From contig NZ_JANKHH010000007.1 in assembly GCF_024626475.1 (NCBI RefSeq), forward strand, positions 248,001 through 312,000: 64,000 nucleotides of DNA. Reading direction: 5' to 3'. Made by a program: the position numbers and the translations under genes. Position 1 is the first letter of the stretch. Every line of letters starts with the position of its first letter. Below the pieces are notes generated by a model, which saw only the letters and a program-made list of their open reading frames with translations, was not told where the DNA came from and ran no database searches. Below are positions 7,424-15,575 of the stretch, piece after piece. Source of the DNA: Parerythrobacter lacustris (GTDB taxonomy: Bacteria; Pseudomonadota; Alphaproteobacteria; Sphingomonadales; Sphingomonadaceae).

Positions 7424-9581
7424 TTCGGAGCGCGGCCCTCTGCGCAAGCTCCTGCTGTCCGCCTGTTTCGCGGCATTGGCCGCTCCGCTTGCCGCGCAAG
7501 CGCAGTCGGCCGACCCGACGCTCGAGGACCTAATTCCCGACAGCGCGGTCGAAGATCCCGAAGCCTGGGCGGCGCAGTTCGATGGCTCGCCACCTGCTGC
7601 CGATGAAGTAGCCGATCCCGCAGCCGACCTGACCGAACTCGACCCCGATGCGCCGATGGACGAACTGGCGGACATGGATCTCGACTGGCCGGACGAAGTC
7701 GAGCTGCCACCCTTCGAGCCTCCGGCCGCCGATCCCGATGCGCAGATGGCACTCGAGGCGGTGCCCTTGCTGCCAATGCTGCCCGATTCCGAATTGATCG
7801 AGGTGAACAGCCAGCTGGTCCTTGCGTTGCCGCAGGACACGGAGTTCTTTCCCGAACGGGATGCTTTCGTCGACCGCTTCGACGGACTTTCGACGATCGA
7901 GGCGCTGGAGAACGGCGATTCCAATGCAGCCCAGCTTGCCGCCCGCGCGCGAGCGGACGAGGAACTGCTGATCGAACTGCTGCGGGTCTATGGCTATTAC
8001 GATTCGCAGGTCATACGTTCGGTCGGCGGCATGGAGACGGGAGAGCCGGATGCCGATGGCGGCCCGGTTGTCCGGTTCGACGTGGTTCCGGGCGTCCGCT
8101 ACCGATTTGGGCAGATCGACCTCGGTGAATTGTCGACCGCTCCCGACGGACCGGCCTTGCGGGAGACCTTTGCCATCGAAACCGGCGATCCGCTGTCGAG
8201 CGACCGGATCGTGGAACAGCAGTTCGCGCTTGATCAGGCGTTGGGCGAAACTGGCTATCCCTTTGCCGAGATCGACGCCCCCGAATTGCTGATCGACCAT
8301 CGCGAGACGCGCGGCGACCTGACCATGGCAGTCCGGCCCAAGGGCAAATATGTGATCGCCGGGGTCAACTCCAACCTGCCCGATTTTCTTTCGGGCGAGC
8401 ACCTCGAAACGATCGGCCGCTTCGAGACAGGCGACATCTACCAGCGCAGTCTCGAGCTCGACCTGCGCCGGGCCGTCACTGCCACCGGGCTCGTGTCGTC
8501 GGTGACGGTCACCCCGCGTGAAGTCGCCCCGCCGACATCGGGCACGCCGGGCGAAGTGGTGCTCGATGTCGCGATGACCCAGGCCAAGCTGCGCACTGTC
8601 GCGGGGGCGATCGGCTACGGCAGCGAGGAAGGCTTCCGGGTCGAGGCGAGCTGGGAACATCGCAACCTGTTCCCGCCCGAAGGCGCGCTCAAGGTGCGCG
8701 GCATCTTGGGTACGCGCGAGCAGTTGGGCGGCGTCAGCTTCAAACGCAACAATTTCGGCGGCCGCGATAAGGTGCTGACCATCGATGCCTATGCTTCGGC
8801 GGTCGACACTGAAGCCTATGATGCGCGAACCGTGGCCTTGCGCGGCAGTTACGAACGGCTGTCGAACCTGCTGTTCCAGAAGCCATTCAGCTGGGCCTTG
8901 GGTGCCGAGATACTCGCGACCGACGAGCGGAACCGGGTGATCGGCGGGATTCCCCGGCCGCGGCAGACCTATTTCGTCGGTTCGGTCTTCGGCCGGGCGA
9001 TGATCGACACCACCGATTCGCTGCTCGATCCGCAGCGCGGCTTCCGCCTGACGGGGTTTGTCGCGCCCGAGGTTTCGCGCAGCGCAGGCAGCAGCGACTA
9101 CTACGTCCGTCTGCAAGCCGACGCGAGCTCCTACCAGTTGGTAGGGGACGATATCGTGCTGGCAGGCAGACTGCGGGCGGCGACCATCCAGGGCGCGCCG
9201 ATCGATCGCATCGCGCCCTCGCGCAGGCTCTATGCCGGCGGCGGCGGGTCGATCCGCGGCTATGGCTACCAGGCGGTCGGCCCGCGCAACGACCTGGGTG
9301 AGCCGACCGGTGGCGGCTCGCTGGTCGAAGCCTCGATTGAAGCGCGCATCGGGACTGGTTTTTTCGATGGCGCGCTGTCGGTCGTGCCATTCCTCGACGC
9401 GGGTTCGGTCTCGCTCGGATCGACCCCCGACTTTCGTTTCATTAGCTACGGTGCCGGGGTCGGCGTGCGCTATGAGACCGGTTTCGGCCCGATCCGGGTC
9501 GATGTCGGCGTCCCGCTCAATCGCAATCCTTTGTTCGACAGTCCGGTGGCAGTCTATGTCTCGCTTGGCCAGGCATTCTGA
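7371..9581 (+). CDS. tamA: BamA/TamA-family outer-membrane protein
   Basis: A 736-residue Omp85 protein, the outer-membrane half of the TamA-TamB system for outer-membrane assembly and lipid transport. It has a signal sequence ([20 protein letters not shown]), an acidic Pro/Asp-rich segment to about residue 135, POTRA-like repeats to about 380, and a C-terminal 16-strand beta-barrel with [16 protein letters not shown]. It ends in Phe, as outer-membrane proteins do. ATG 7371, after GGCGGA, overlaps the previous gene by 53 bp. It places about 23 residues before the hydrophobic core, so a CTG at 7440 is an alternative. tamB follows three bases after the stop. Confidence 0.92.
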   Translation: MPSTPNPAAARATASFSSSERGPLRKLLLSACFAALAAPLAAQAQSADPTLEDLIPDSAVEDPEAWAAQFDGSPPAADEVADPAADLTELDPDAPMDELADMDLDWPDEVELPPFEPPAADPDAQMALEAVPLLPMLPDSELIEVNSQLVLALPQDTEFFPERDAFVDRFDGLSTIEALENGDSNAAQLAARARADEELLIELLRVYGYYDSQVIRSVGGMETGEPDADGGPVVRFDVVPGVRYRFGQIDLGELSTAPDGPALRETFAIETGDPLSSDRIVEQQFALDQALGETGYPFAEIDAPELLIDHRETRGDLTMAVRPKGKYVIAGVNSNLPDFLSGEHLETIGRFETGDIYQRSLELDLRRAVTATGLVSSVTVTPREVAPPTSGTPGEVVLDVAMTQAKLRTVAGAIGYGSEEGFRVEASWEHRNLFPPEGALKVRGILGTREQLGGVSFKRNNFGGRDKVLTIDAYASAVDTEAYDARTVALRGSYERLSNLLFQKPFSWALGAEILATDERNRVIGGIPRPRQTYFVGSVFGRAMIDTTDSLLDPQRGFRLTGFVAPEVSRSAGSSDYYVRLQADASSYQLVGDDIVLAGRLRAATIQGAPIDRIAPSRRLYAGGGGSIRGYGYQAVGPRNDLGEPTGGGSLVEASIEARIGTGFFDGALSVVPFLDAGSVSLGSTPDFRFISYGAGVGVRYETGFGPIRVDVGVPLNRNPLFDSPVAVYVSLGQAF

Positions 9582-9584
9582 CCG

Positions 9585-12500
9585 ATGGCCGATGACGAGC
9601 TGACCCCTGCGAAAGGCGAATTGCCGGCGGCGCGAAGGAAGCGTGGCGGCTGGCTGCGCTGGACCGGCGGGGTATTGCTGAGCATCGTCCTGCTGATTGC
9701 CGCCGGGCTGGTGTTCCTGAATACGCCGATCGGCAAGCGCTTCATCGCCGACCAGATTGCGGCAGCTGCCCCTGCTTCGGGCCTGCGCATCGAGGTCGGG
9801 CGGATCGAAGGCGACGTGTTCCGAAGTGCCGTGCTGCACGATGTGGTGCTGTCCGACCCGAAGGGCGAGTTTCTCACCATCCCCCGTGCCGAAGTCGACT
9901 GGCGACCGCTCAGCTGGCTGTGGTCGGGGCTCGATGTGCGCAAGCTGGTGGCGGAACGCGGACGCCTGTCGCGCCTGCCCGAACTCGTGCCCGGCGATCC
10001 GGACGCGCCGACCCTGCCCGATTTCGATATCCGCATCGACCGGTTCGAACTTAGGAAAATCACCATTGCCGAAGGTATAGTGGACGACCGAGCCCATCCG
10101 CTCGACCTCACGGCAGATGCGAACATCCGCCAGGGGCTGGTCACGCTGCGCGGGGAAGGACGGTTCGGAGGCAGGGACAGCTTCAGGCTCGCGCTCGCAG
10201 CCGAACCCGACGGCGATCGGTTCGACGCCGATCTCGACTATCGCGCGCCCAAGGGGGGCGTGCTGGCGGGGCTGATCGGCGCGGACGCCGGCTACACGGC
10301 CCGGCTGGTGGGGGATGGAACCTGGAGCAAGTGGGATGGTGCCTTCGTGGCCCGCCGCGACGGCCAGCGGTTTCTCGGATTCACGATCAAGAACCGCGCC
10401 GGTCGCTATGGCCTGCTCGGCCAATTGCGGCCGGGCGGTGCTATCGATGGCCTGGCAGGCGATGCGCTGGGTCCGGTGCTGTCGTTCGGCGCAGTTGGAA
10501 CGCTTGCCGATAATGTGCTCGACGGGCAGTTGAAGCTGAAGAGTGCCGCACTGGACCTGCGAACCGAAGGCGCGATCGATCTTGCAAACAACGAGGTCGA
10601 CGAAGTGCAATTCGCTGCCCAATTGCTCGATCCCGAGTTGTTCGGGGAGAGCCTGCGGCTGGAGGGCACCCGTCTTTCGGGCACGGTCGATGGTGCGTTT
10701 CGCGATCTTGCAGTCAATCATGACCTGGTGATTGCTCGGCTGGTTTCCGGCTCGACCGAGCTGCGCGATATCTCGCAAGAGGGAGTGGCGACATACGACG
10801 GGTCGCGCTGGTTGCTCCCGCTTTATGGCAGCGTAGGTAGGGTCACGACAGGAAATGCATGGGCGGACCCGAAACTCGCCAACGGCCGGATCGGGGGCAT
10901 AATGCTCTTCACCGGGCGCGAGTTGCTCTCCGACGATCTCCGGATCGCCTTCCCCGATGCGACTGCTACGCTCTCGCTCCAGGGCGACACAGCGGCCGGG
11001 GACTACGCGCTTGCCGGACCGGTAAGCGTCCGCGGCCTCGAATTGCGGAACATCGGATCGCTTAGCGGCACAGGCCGGATCCGGCTTGCTCTGCGCGACC
11101 GGCTGCCGTGGCGGCTCGATGTCGGGGTCGACGCGCGGATCACCGAGGTAACCAACGGCACCATCGTCAATCTTGCCGGCCCGGTGATTGCCATCAAGGG
11201 CAATGTCGCGCTCGCGGGCGACGCACCGATCCGCTTCTCCGATACATCGCTAGTATCCGACAAGCTGCGCATGACGCTCGGCGGTTCGGTCGCGAACGGG
11301 CAGCCGGCGATCGTCGGGCGGGGTCAACAGGCAGACTATGGCGCGTTCACCGTCGAAGCCGAGCTGGGCGGGGACGGGCCGCGCGCGGTGCTGGTGTTCG
11401 CCTCACCCTTGCCCGCAGCGGGTCTGGAAGACGTTCGTGTGGCGATTGCCCCGAGCGCCGAGGGCTTCGCGATCGATACCCGCGGGCAGTCGCTGCTCGG
11501 ACCGTTCGACGGCGTGCTCGAATTCATCGCACCAGAAGGCGGGCCGAGCCGGATTGCCATCGAGCGCCTCGATGTGTGGAAGAGCAGGGTGAGCGGCACG
11601 CTGACCCTGGTGGGCGACGGCGCGAACGGGCGGCTGGTGGTGAGTGGCGGCGGTCTCGACGGGCGGATCGGCCTAGCGGCGCGCGACGGCGGGCAAGGCT
11701 TCGCCATCGACTTCAACGCCAACAACGCCAGCTTCGGCGGATCGATACCGGTGCAGATCGCGCGCGCGAATATCGAGGGCCGGGGGTTCATCCCGGGCAG
11801 GCGCGCGCTCTCGCGCGATACGCTGATCGAAGGCAGCATCTATGCCGAAGGCGTCAACTTTGGCCAGCTGTTCCTTGGCAGGCTGGCGGCAAAGGCAGAC
11901 CTGCGCGGCGGAACGGGCGATGTCACGGCCTCGGTCACCGGTCGCCGGGGCAGCCGCTTTGCCATGCAGCTCCAGGCCGATGTCACACCGGCCAGCATTG
12001 CCATCGCCGGGCAAGGCAATTTCGGCGACCAGGCGATCCGCTTGCCCCGGCGCGCGGTGATCCGGGTGCAGGACGACGGCGGGTATGTGATCGAGCGCAG
12101 CTATCTGACCTATGGCGAGGGCGGCACGATATTCTCCGGCGCGTTCGGCGGCGGCTCGACCACGCTGACGCTCCAGATGCTCGACATGCCGCTGTCGCTG
12201 GTCGATCTGGCGGTGGCGGATATCGGTCTGGGCGGAACGGTTTCGGGCACGGTCGACTACAGTGCGGCGGCGGGTGGTTTGCCGACCGGCAGCGCGCGGG
12301 TAACCGTCGACGGCCTGACCCGGTCAGGCCTTGTCCTGACGTCGCGTCCGGTCGATCTCGCGCTGGTTGCCGAGCTGTCGCAAAGCGAACTCGCCGCGCG
12401 CGCGGTGTTCGAGGAGGGCGGCACACGCAGCGGAAGGGTGCAAGCGCGCATCAGCGACATGCCGCGGGCGGGCGGACTGGCCCAGCGGCTCCGGACCGGG

Positions 12501-13787
12501 CGGCTGTTTGCGCAACTGCGCTACAACGGCCCTGCCGATGCGCTGTGGCGGCTCGCGGCGATCGAGGGCTTCGACCTGACCGGGCCGCTCGCGGTGTCGG
12601 CCAATGCGACCGGAACGCTCGCCAACCCGCGCATCAACGGAACCCTGGCGAGCGACAATTTGCGGGTGCAGAGCCTGATTTCGGGGACCGATGTGCGCAA
12701 TGTCAGCGCGCGCGGGCGGTTCTCCGGCTCCCGCCTCAGCCTCACGCGGTTCGCGGGCGAGACCGTTGGCGGCGGCACGGTCTCCGGCAGCGGAACTATC
12801 GATCTCGCTAACCTCGGCGAACGAGGGCCGCAGATGGATATCCGCATAGCGGCGCGAAACGCGAAGGTGGTCGATGCCAACGGGCTCGAGGCCACCGTCA
12901 CCGGGCCGCTGCGGATCGTCAGCAACGGTATCGGGGGCACGATTGCAGGAAGGCTTTCGGTCGACGAGGCAAGCTGGCGGCTGGGAACGGCATCCAGTGC
13001 GACGCGGCTGCCGCAGATCCGCACGCGCGAAATCAATCTTCCCGCCGACGTTCGTCCGCCACGCGCCCGATCTTCGCCATGGCGCTACCTCATCGATGCC
13101 CGAACCAGCGGCGGCATCAATGTCGACGGAATGGGTCTCGACAGCGAATGGGCGGCCAATATCTCCCTGCGGGGCACGACCGACGATCCGCGCATCGGCG
13201 GCGAGGCGCAGGTCGTGCGCGGCTGGTACAGCTTCGCCGGCACACGCTTCGAACTGACCCGTGGCGGGATCGCTTTCGACGCCAGCGGGCCGATCGATCC
13301 GCGGCTCGACATCCTTGCCGAGACCGACCGGCAGGGGATCGATGTGACGGTGGCGGTGCGCGGCAATGCGCAATCGCCCGAGATCACCTTCACCTCCTCG
13401 CCCGCTCTGCCCGAGGAGGAAATCCTCTCCCGCCTGCTGTTCGGCGGATCGATTACCGAACTCTCGGCGACCGACGCACTCCAGCTCGGCACCGCGCTTG
13501 CATCGCTGCGCGGGGGTGCAGGGCTGGACCCGATCAACCAGTTGCGCAGCGCGATCGGGCTCGACCGCTTGCGCATCGTCGCCGCCGATCCTGCGCTCGG
13601 GCGCGGTACCGGGGTTGCCGTGGGCAAGAACTTCGGGCGCAGGTTCTACGTCGAAATCGTCACCGACGGGCGCGGCTACAGCGCCACCGAGGTGGAGTTC
13701 CGCGTAACCAGCTGGCTGTCCCTGCTCGCCTCGGTCTCGACCATCGGGCGTGAAAGTGTGCGGGCGGAGATCAGCCGGGATTACTGA
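9585..13787 (+). CDS. tamB: Translocation and assembly module subunit TamB
   Basis: A 1400-residue AsmA-like protein with one N-terminal membrane anchor (about residues 25-45, WTGGVLLSIVLLIAAGLVFL). A long periplasmic beta-rich repeat region follows, and then the conserved TamB (DUF490) domain over roughly the last 350 residues, containing LPEEEILSRLLFGGSI and the terminal RAEISRDY. It bridges the inner membrane to TamA and is thought to carry phospholipid between membranes. It is coupled to tamA by a 3-bp gap. Its stop overlaps the convergent lysozyme stop by seven bases. Confidence 0.95.
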   Translation: MADDELTPAKGELPAARRKRGGWLRWTGGVLLSIVLLIAAGLVFLNTPIGKRFIADQIAAAAPASGLRIEVGRIEGDVFRSAVLHDVVLSDPKGEFLTIPRAEVDWRPLSWLWSGLDVRKLVAERGRLSRLPELVPGDPDAPTLPDFDIRIDRFELRKITIAEGIVDDRAHPLDLTADANIRQGLVTLRGEGRFGGRDSFRLALAAEPDGDRFDADLDYRAPKGGVLAGLIGADAGYTARLVGDGTWSKWDGAFVARRDGQRFLGFTIKNRAGRYGLLGQLRPGGAIDGLAGDALGPVLSFGAVGTLADNVLDGQLKLKSAALDLRTEGAIDLANNEVDEVQFAAQLLDPELFGESLRLEGTRLSGTVDGAFRDLAVNHDLVIARLVSGSTELRDISQEGVATYDGSRWLLPLYGSVGRVTTGNAWADPKLANGRIGGIMLFTGRELLSDDLRIAFPDATATLSLQGDTAAGDYALAGPVSVRGLELRNIGSLSGTGRIRLALRDRLPWRLDVGVDARITEVTNGTIVNLAGPVIAIKGNVALAGDAPIRFSDTSLVSDKLRMTLGGSVANGQPAIVGRGQQADYGAFTVEAELGGDGPRAVLVFASPLPAAGLEDVRVAIAPSAEGFAIDTRGQSLLGPFDGVLEFIAPEGGPSRIAIERLDVWKSRVSGTLTLVGDGANGRLVVSGGGLDGRIGLAARDGGQGFAIDFNANNASFGGSIPVQIARANIEGRGFIPGRRALSRDTLIEGSIYAEGVNFGQLFLGRLAAKADLRGGTGDVTASVTGRRGSRFAMQLQADVTPASIAIAGQGNFGDQAIRLPRRAVIRVQDDGGYVIERSYLTYGEGGTIFSGAFGGGSTTLTLQMLDMPLSLVDLAVADIGLGGTVSGTVDYSAAAGGLPTGSARVTVDGLTRSGLVLTSRPVDLALVAELSQSELAARAVFEEGGTRSGRVQARISDMPRAGGLAQRLRTGRLFAQLRYNGPADALWRLAAIEGFDLTGPLAVSANATGTLANPRINGTLASDNLRVQSLISGTDVRNVSARGRFSGSRLSLTRFAGETVGGGTVSGSGTIDLANLGERGPQMDIRIAARNAKVVDANGLEATVTGPLRIVSNGIGGTIAGRLSVDEASWRLGTASSATRLPQIRTREINLPADVRPPRARSSPWRYLIDARTSGGINVDGMGLDSEWAANISLRGTTDDPRIGGEAQVVRGWYSFAGTRFELTRGGIAFDASGPIDPRLDILAETDRQGIDVTVAVRGNAQSPEITFTSSPALPEEEILSRLLFGGSITELSATDALQLGTALASLRGGAGLDPINQLRSAIGLDRLRIVAADPALGRGTGVAVGKNFGRRFYVEIVTDGRGYSATEVEFRVTSWLSLLASVSTIGRESVRAEISRDY

Positions 13788-14416
13788 GCGAGATAGAGCG
13801 CCGCTTCCGCCGCGCGGCGGCGCACGAGGCCCTTGAGCACGCGCCCACCTGCCCTGTTCCAGCGCGCGAACTCGCGCGCCGCTACGGCAACTTCGCCCGC
13901 CTTGTGGAGGCGGGTGAGTGTCGCCCGGCCGATAGCTCCGGTGTTGTAGTGGAAGCTGACAAGCGCATCGAATTGCTGCTGCGAGGTCGGCGCGTCGCCG
14001 AGGGCGCGATCCACGTCGTTCGCGTAGCGGACCAGGTCACGCCCGAGTCTGGCGTCGCACTGCTCCTGCGACCAGACGGTGCCCGGACCGATCCTCCCGC
14101 CGCTGTATTGGTCTTGGCCGGTCGAGCCCCAGCCGATGGTCCACGGATCGCCGCCGGTCCCGGGGTCGGGATAGGCTTCGACCATGCCGTCGGTCCGCAG
14201 CCGCGCGCAGCCTTCGAACCGCTTGATCAGAGCGATGCCTTGCGGGCCAACGGCTCGGTGCTTGCTGCTGGTTGGCGGATCATCTTTCGCCTTATCCGTA
14301 ACCGGCGTCTCCGACCCGATGTCAGCGGTTTGAACGGAGTGGGCCACCTGCATCCCGCGCGCCACAAGGTCGCGAATGCTGTCGAAAATCGATCGGTGGT
14401 TCTGAGGAATTGTCAT
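13781..14416 (-). CDS. GH24 lysozyme / endolysin-type glycoside hydrolase
   Basis: A 211-residue protein. The first 55 residues are a polar, non-conserved extension. The GH24 domain runs from about residue 57, with E68 in KRFEGC, D84 in AYPDPGTGGD and T93 in PWTIGWGS filling the Glu-Asp-Thr catalytic pattern of phage-type lysozymes. SFHYNTGA and WNRAGGRVLKGLVRRR are typical C-terminal blocks. No signal peptide is visible, so export would need a holin or an unusual route. A perfect AGGAGG lies five bases before ATG 14416, which decides against longer in-frame starts. No other phage gene is nearby. Confidence 0.9.
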   Translation of the reverse strand: MTIPQNHRSIFDSIRDLVARGMQVAHSVQTADIGSETPVTDKAKDDPPTSSKHRAVGPQGIALIKRFEGCARLRTDGMVEAYPDPGTGGDPWTIGWGSTGQDQYSGGRIGPGTVWSQEQCDARLGRDLVRYANDVDRALGDAPTSQQQFDALVSFHYNTGAIGRATLTRLHKAGEVAVAAREFARWNRAGGRVLKGLVRRRAAEAALYLAQ

Positions 14417-14594
14417 GCTGCCTCCTGCGGGGTCGAGAGGCGAAGGCATCATGCAGATTTTTCGCGTGTAGGAAAATCGTTTCGGCTGACCAGTGCGATT
14501 ATCTTCGTCAGGCTGACCGGAATGACCGGACCGGCCCCCAGCGAGGCTCCAGTGCCTTGCGTGTTCGTCACACAAGAAAATGGCAGGCCAGTGC

Positions 14595-14609
14595 GGTTCT
14601 TGCAGAACC
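14595..14609. repeat. 15-bp inverted repeat GGTTCT-TGC-AGAACC
   Basis: Perfect six-base arms around a 3-base centre, in the divergent space between the lysozyme start and the HTH operator array. It could be a second operator acting on the lysozyme side, or chance. Confidence 0.3.
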
Positions 14610-14632
14610 CTGAAAGGCTGCTCACGAAGGCT

Positions 14633-14682
14633 GTAAAGAGCTCTTGACTGACAAGAGGTCTTTACAGTAAAGAGCTCTTTAC
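14633..14682. promoter_or_regulatory. Triple tandem palindromic operator for the downstream HTH gene
   Basis: Three 16-bp dyads at a constant 17-bp step: GTAAAGAGCTCTTGAC (14633-14648), GACAAGAGGTCTTTAC (14650-14665) and GTAAAGAGCTCTTTAC (14667-14682, a perfect palindrome). The first differs from the perfect copy at one position and the second at three. A TTGACT at 14644-14649 with TAAAGA at 14668-14673 (18-bp spacing) could be the promoter, which binding would block. The array ends 18 bp before the GTG of the HTH gene, consistent with autoregulation. Confidence 0.7.
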
Positions 14683-14700
14683 AGGTAACTGGATGATTCG

Positions 14701-14907
14701 GTGCAGAACCATGTGAAGATTTACCGCGAACGGCATGGCTGGAGCCAGGGCGAACTCGCCCGCCGGCTGGGCGTTTCGCGGCAGACGATCAATGCGGTGG
14801 AGACGGACAAATACGATCCGTCGCTGCCGCTTGCGCTGCGCATGGCGAAGCTCTTTTCGGTCAGCGTGCCCGAATTGTTCATCGACCAGTGGGAGCCGGA
14901 AGGATGA
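14701..14907 (+). CDS. Small Cro/C1-type HTH transcriptional regulator
   Basis: A 68-residue single-domain DNA-binding protein. The helix-turn-helix is WSQGELARRLGVSRQTINAV at about residues 14-33, followed by ETDKYDPSLPLALRMAKLF and VPELF. It resembles the compact regulators that sit in front of a membrane protein gene and repress their own promoter. The start is GTG 14701 because no in-frame ATG exists. Its TGA overlaps the ATG of the next gene (ATGA at 14904), so both proteins are made together. The triple dyad just upstream is its probable target, by inference. Confidence 0.9.
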   Translation: MQNHVKIYRERHGWSQGELARRLGVSRQTINAVETDKYDPSLPLALRMAKLFSVSVPELFIDQWEPEG

Positions 14908-15563
14908 CGACGATGACAAGCGAAGCTGCGACAAAGCCCCGGAAGTGGAAGAAAGTGCTGCTATCGTCGGCGCTGGGTGCGGTTGTGGGATTTGCCGCCA
15001 CCTTCGGATTTCTGCACCTTGCCGAGAACGGCGCGCTCGGCGCGTTGGGCTTTTCGGAAACGGTCGCGGCAGTAGTGGGCATGCTCTATGTGATCGTCGG
15101 CCTGGCGATCGGGGTCGGGTTGGCACGTCCCAAGGCCGGGGCTGCATTCCTCAATGTCGAGGATGCGGAAGAGATTGAGGAGCAGCGCCCGATGCTGGGC
15201 TATAGCGCTGCAACGATGTTTGCGTTTGGTGCGGCGCTGGCGATTGCTGCGCTGGGCGGGCCGGGGGGGATTTTCGCCCCTGCTGCCGCGCTGGCTACCA
15301 CCATCGGCTTGTTGGTCATCGGTGTGGTCCTCTCGCTCGTTTCCAATCGATACCAGGACGAACTGATGCGCGCGCTTGGCCATGAGGCAGGAGCCATGGC
15401 GCTGGGCCTCGTGGGCCTCTTCGGGGGCGGCTGGGCGCTGGCCGCGCATCTCGGATTCGCAAACGGCCCCGCACCGCTCGACTGGCTGACCATGTTCTGG
15501 TCGCTGACAATGGTCGCCGCCTTTATCGTGGTCGGCAAGCGCGGCATGCTGATGCCGCGCTGA
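14904..15563 (+). CDS. Multi-pass membrane protein paired with the HTH regulator
   Basis: A 219-residue protein with a basic N-terminus (KPRKWKK) and about six predicted membrane segments, in pairs around residues 18-37, 47-66, 93-112, 118-137, 160-180 and 192-212. Two hydrophobic pairs flank a short acidic cytoplasmic stretch, NVEDAEEIEEQRP. No catalytic motif or named family is recognised; it may serve as the sensor or target of the coupled HTH protein. The ATG overlaps the HTH stop (ATGA). It ends 12 bp from the convergent CHAT gene. Confidence 0.8.
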   Translation: MTTMTSEAATKPRKWKKVLLSSALGAVVGFAATFGFLHLAENGALGALGFSETVAAVVGMLYVIVGLAIGVGLARPKAGAAFLNVEDAEEIEEQRPMLGYSAATMFAFGAALAIAALGGPGGIFAPAAALATTIGLLVIGVVLSLVSNRYQDELMRALGHEAGAMALGLVGLFGGGWALAAHLGFANGPAPLDWLTMFWSLTMVAAFIVVGKRGMLMPR

Positions 15564-15575
15564 GCGAGCGGCCTG

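Noticed and set aside
7530-10778. A 1082-codon open frame on the minus strand, antisense to tamA and tamB
   Set aside because: It is a GC-rich shadow frame: no domain, signal or Shine-Dalgarno, and the plus-strand proteins are clearly conserved.
13781-14907. Prophage remnant around the lysozyme and HTH genes
   Set aside because: No integrase, terminase, capsid, holin or attachment repeats, and base composition matches the host.
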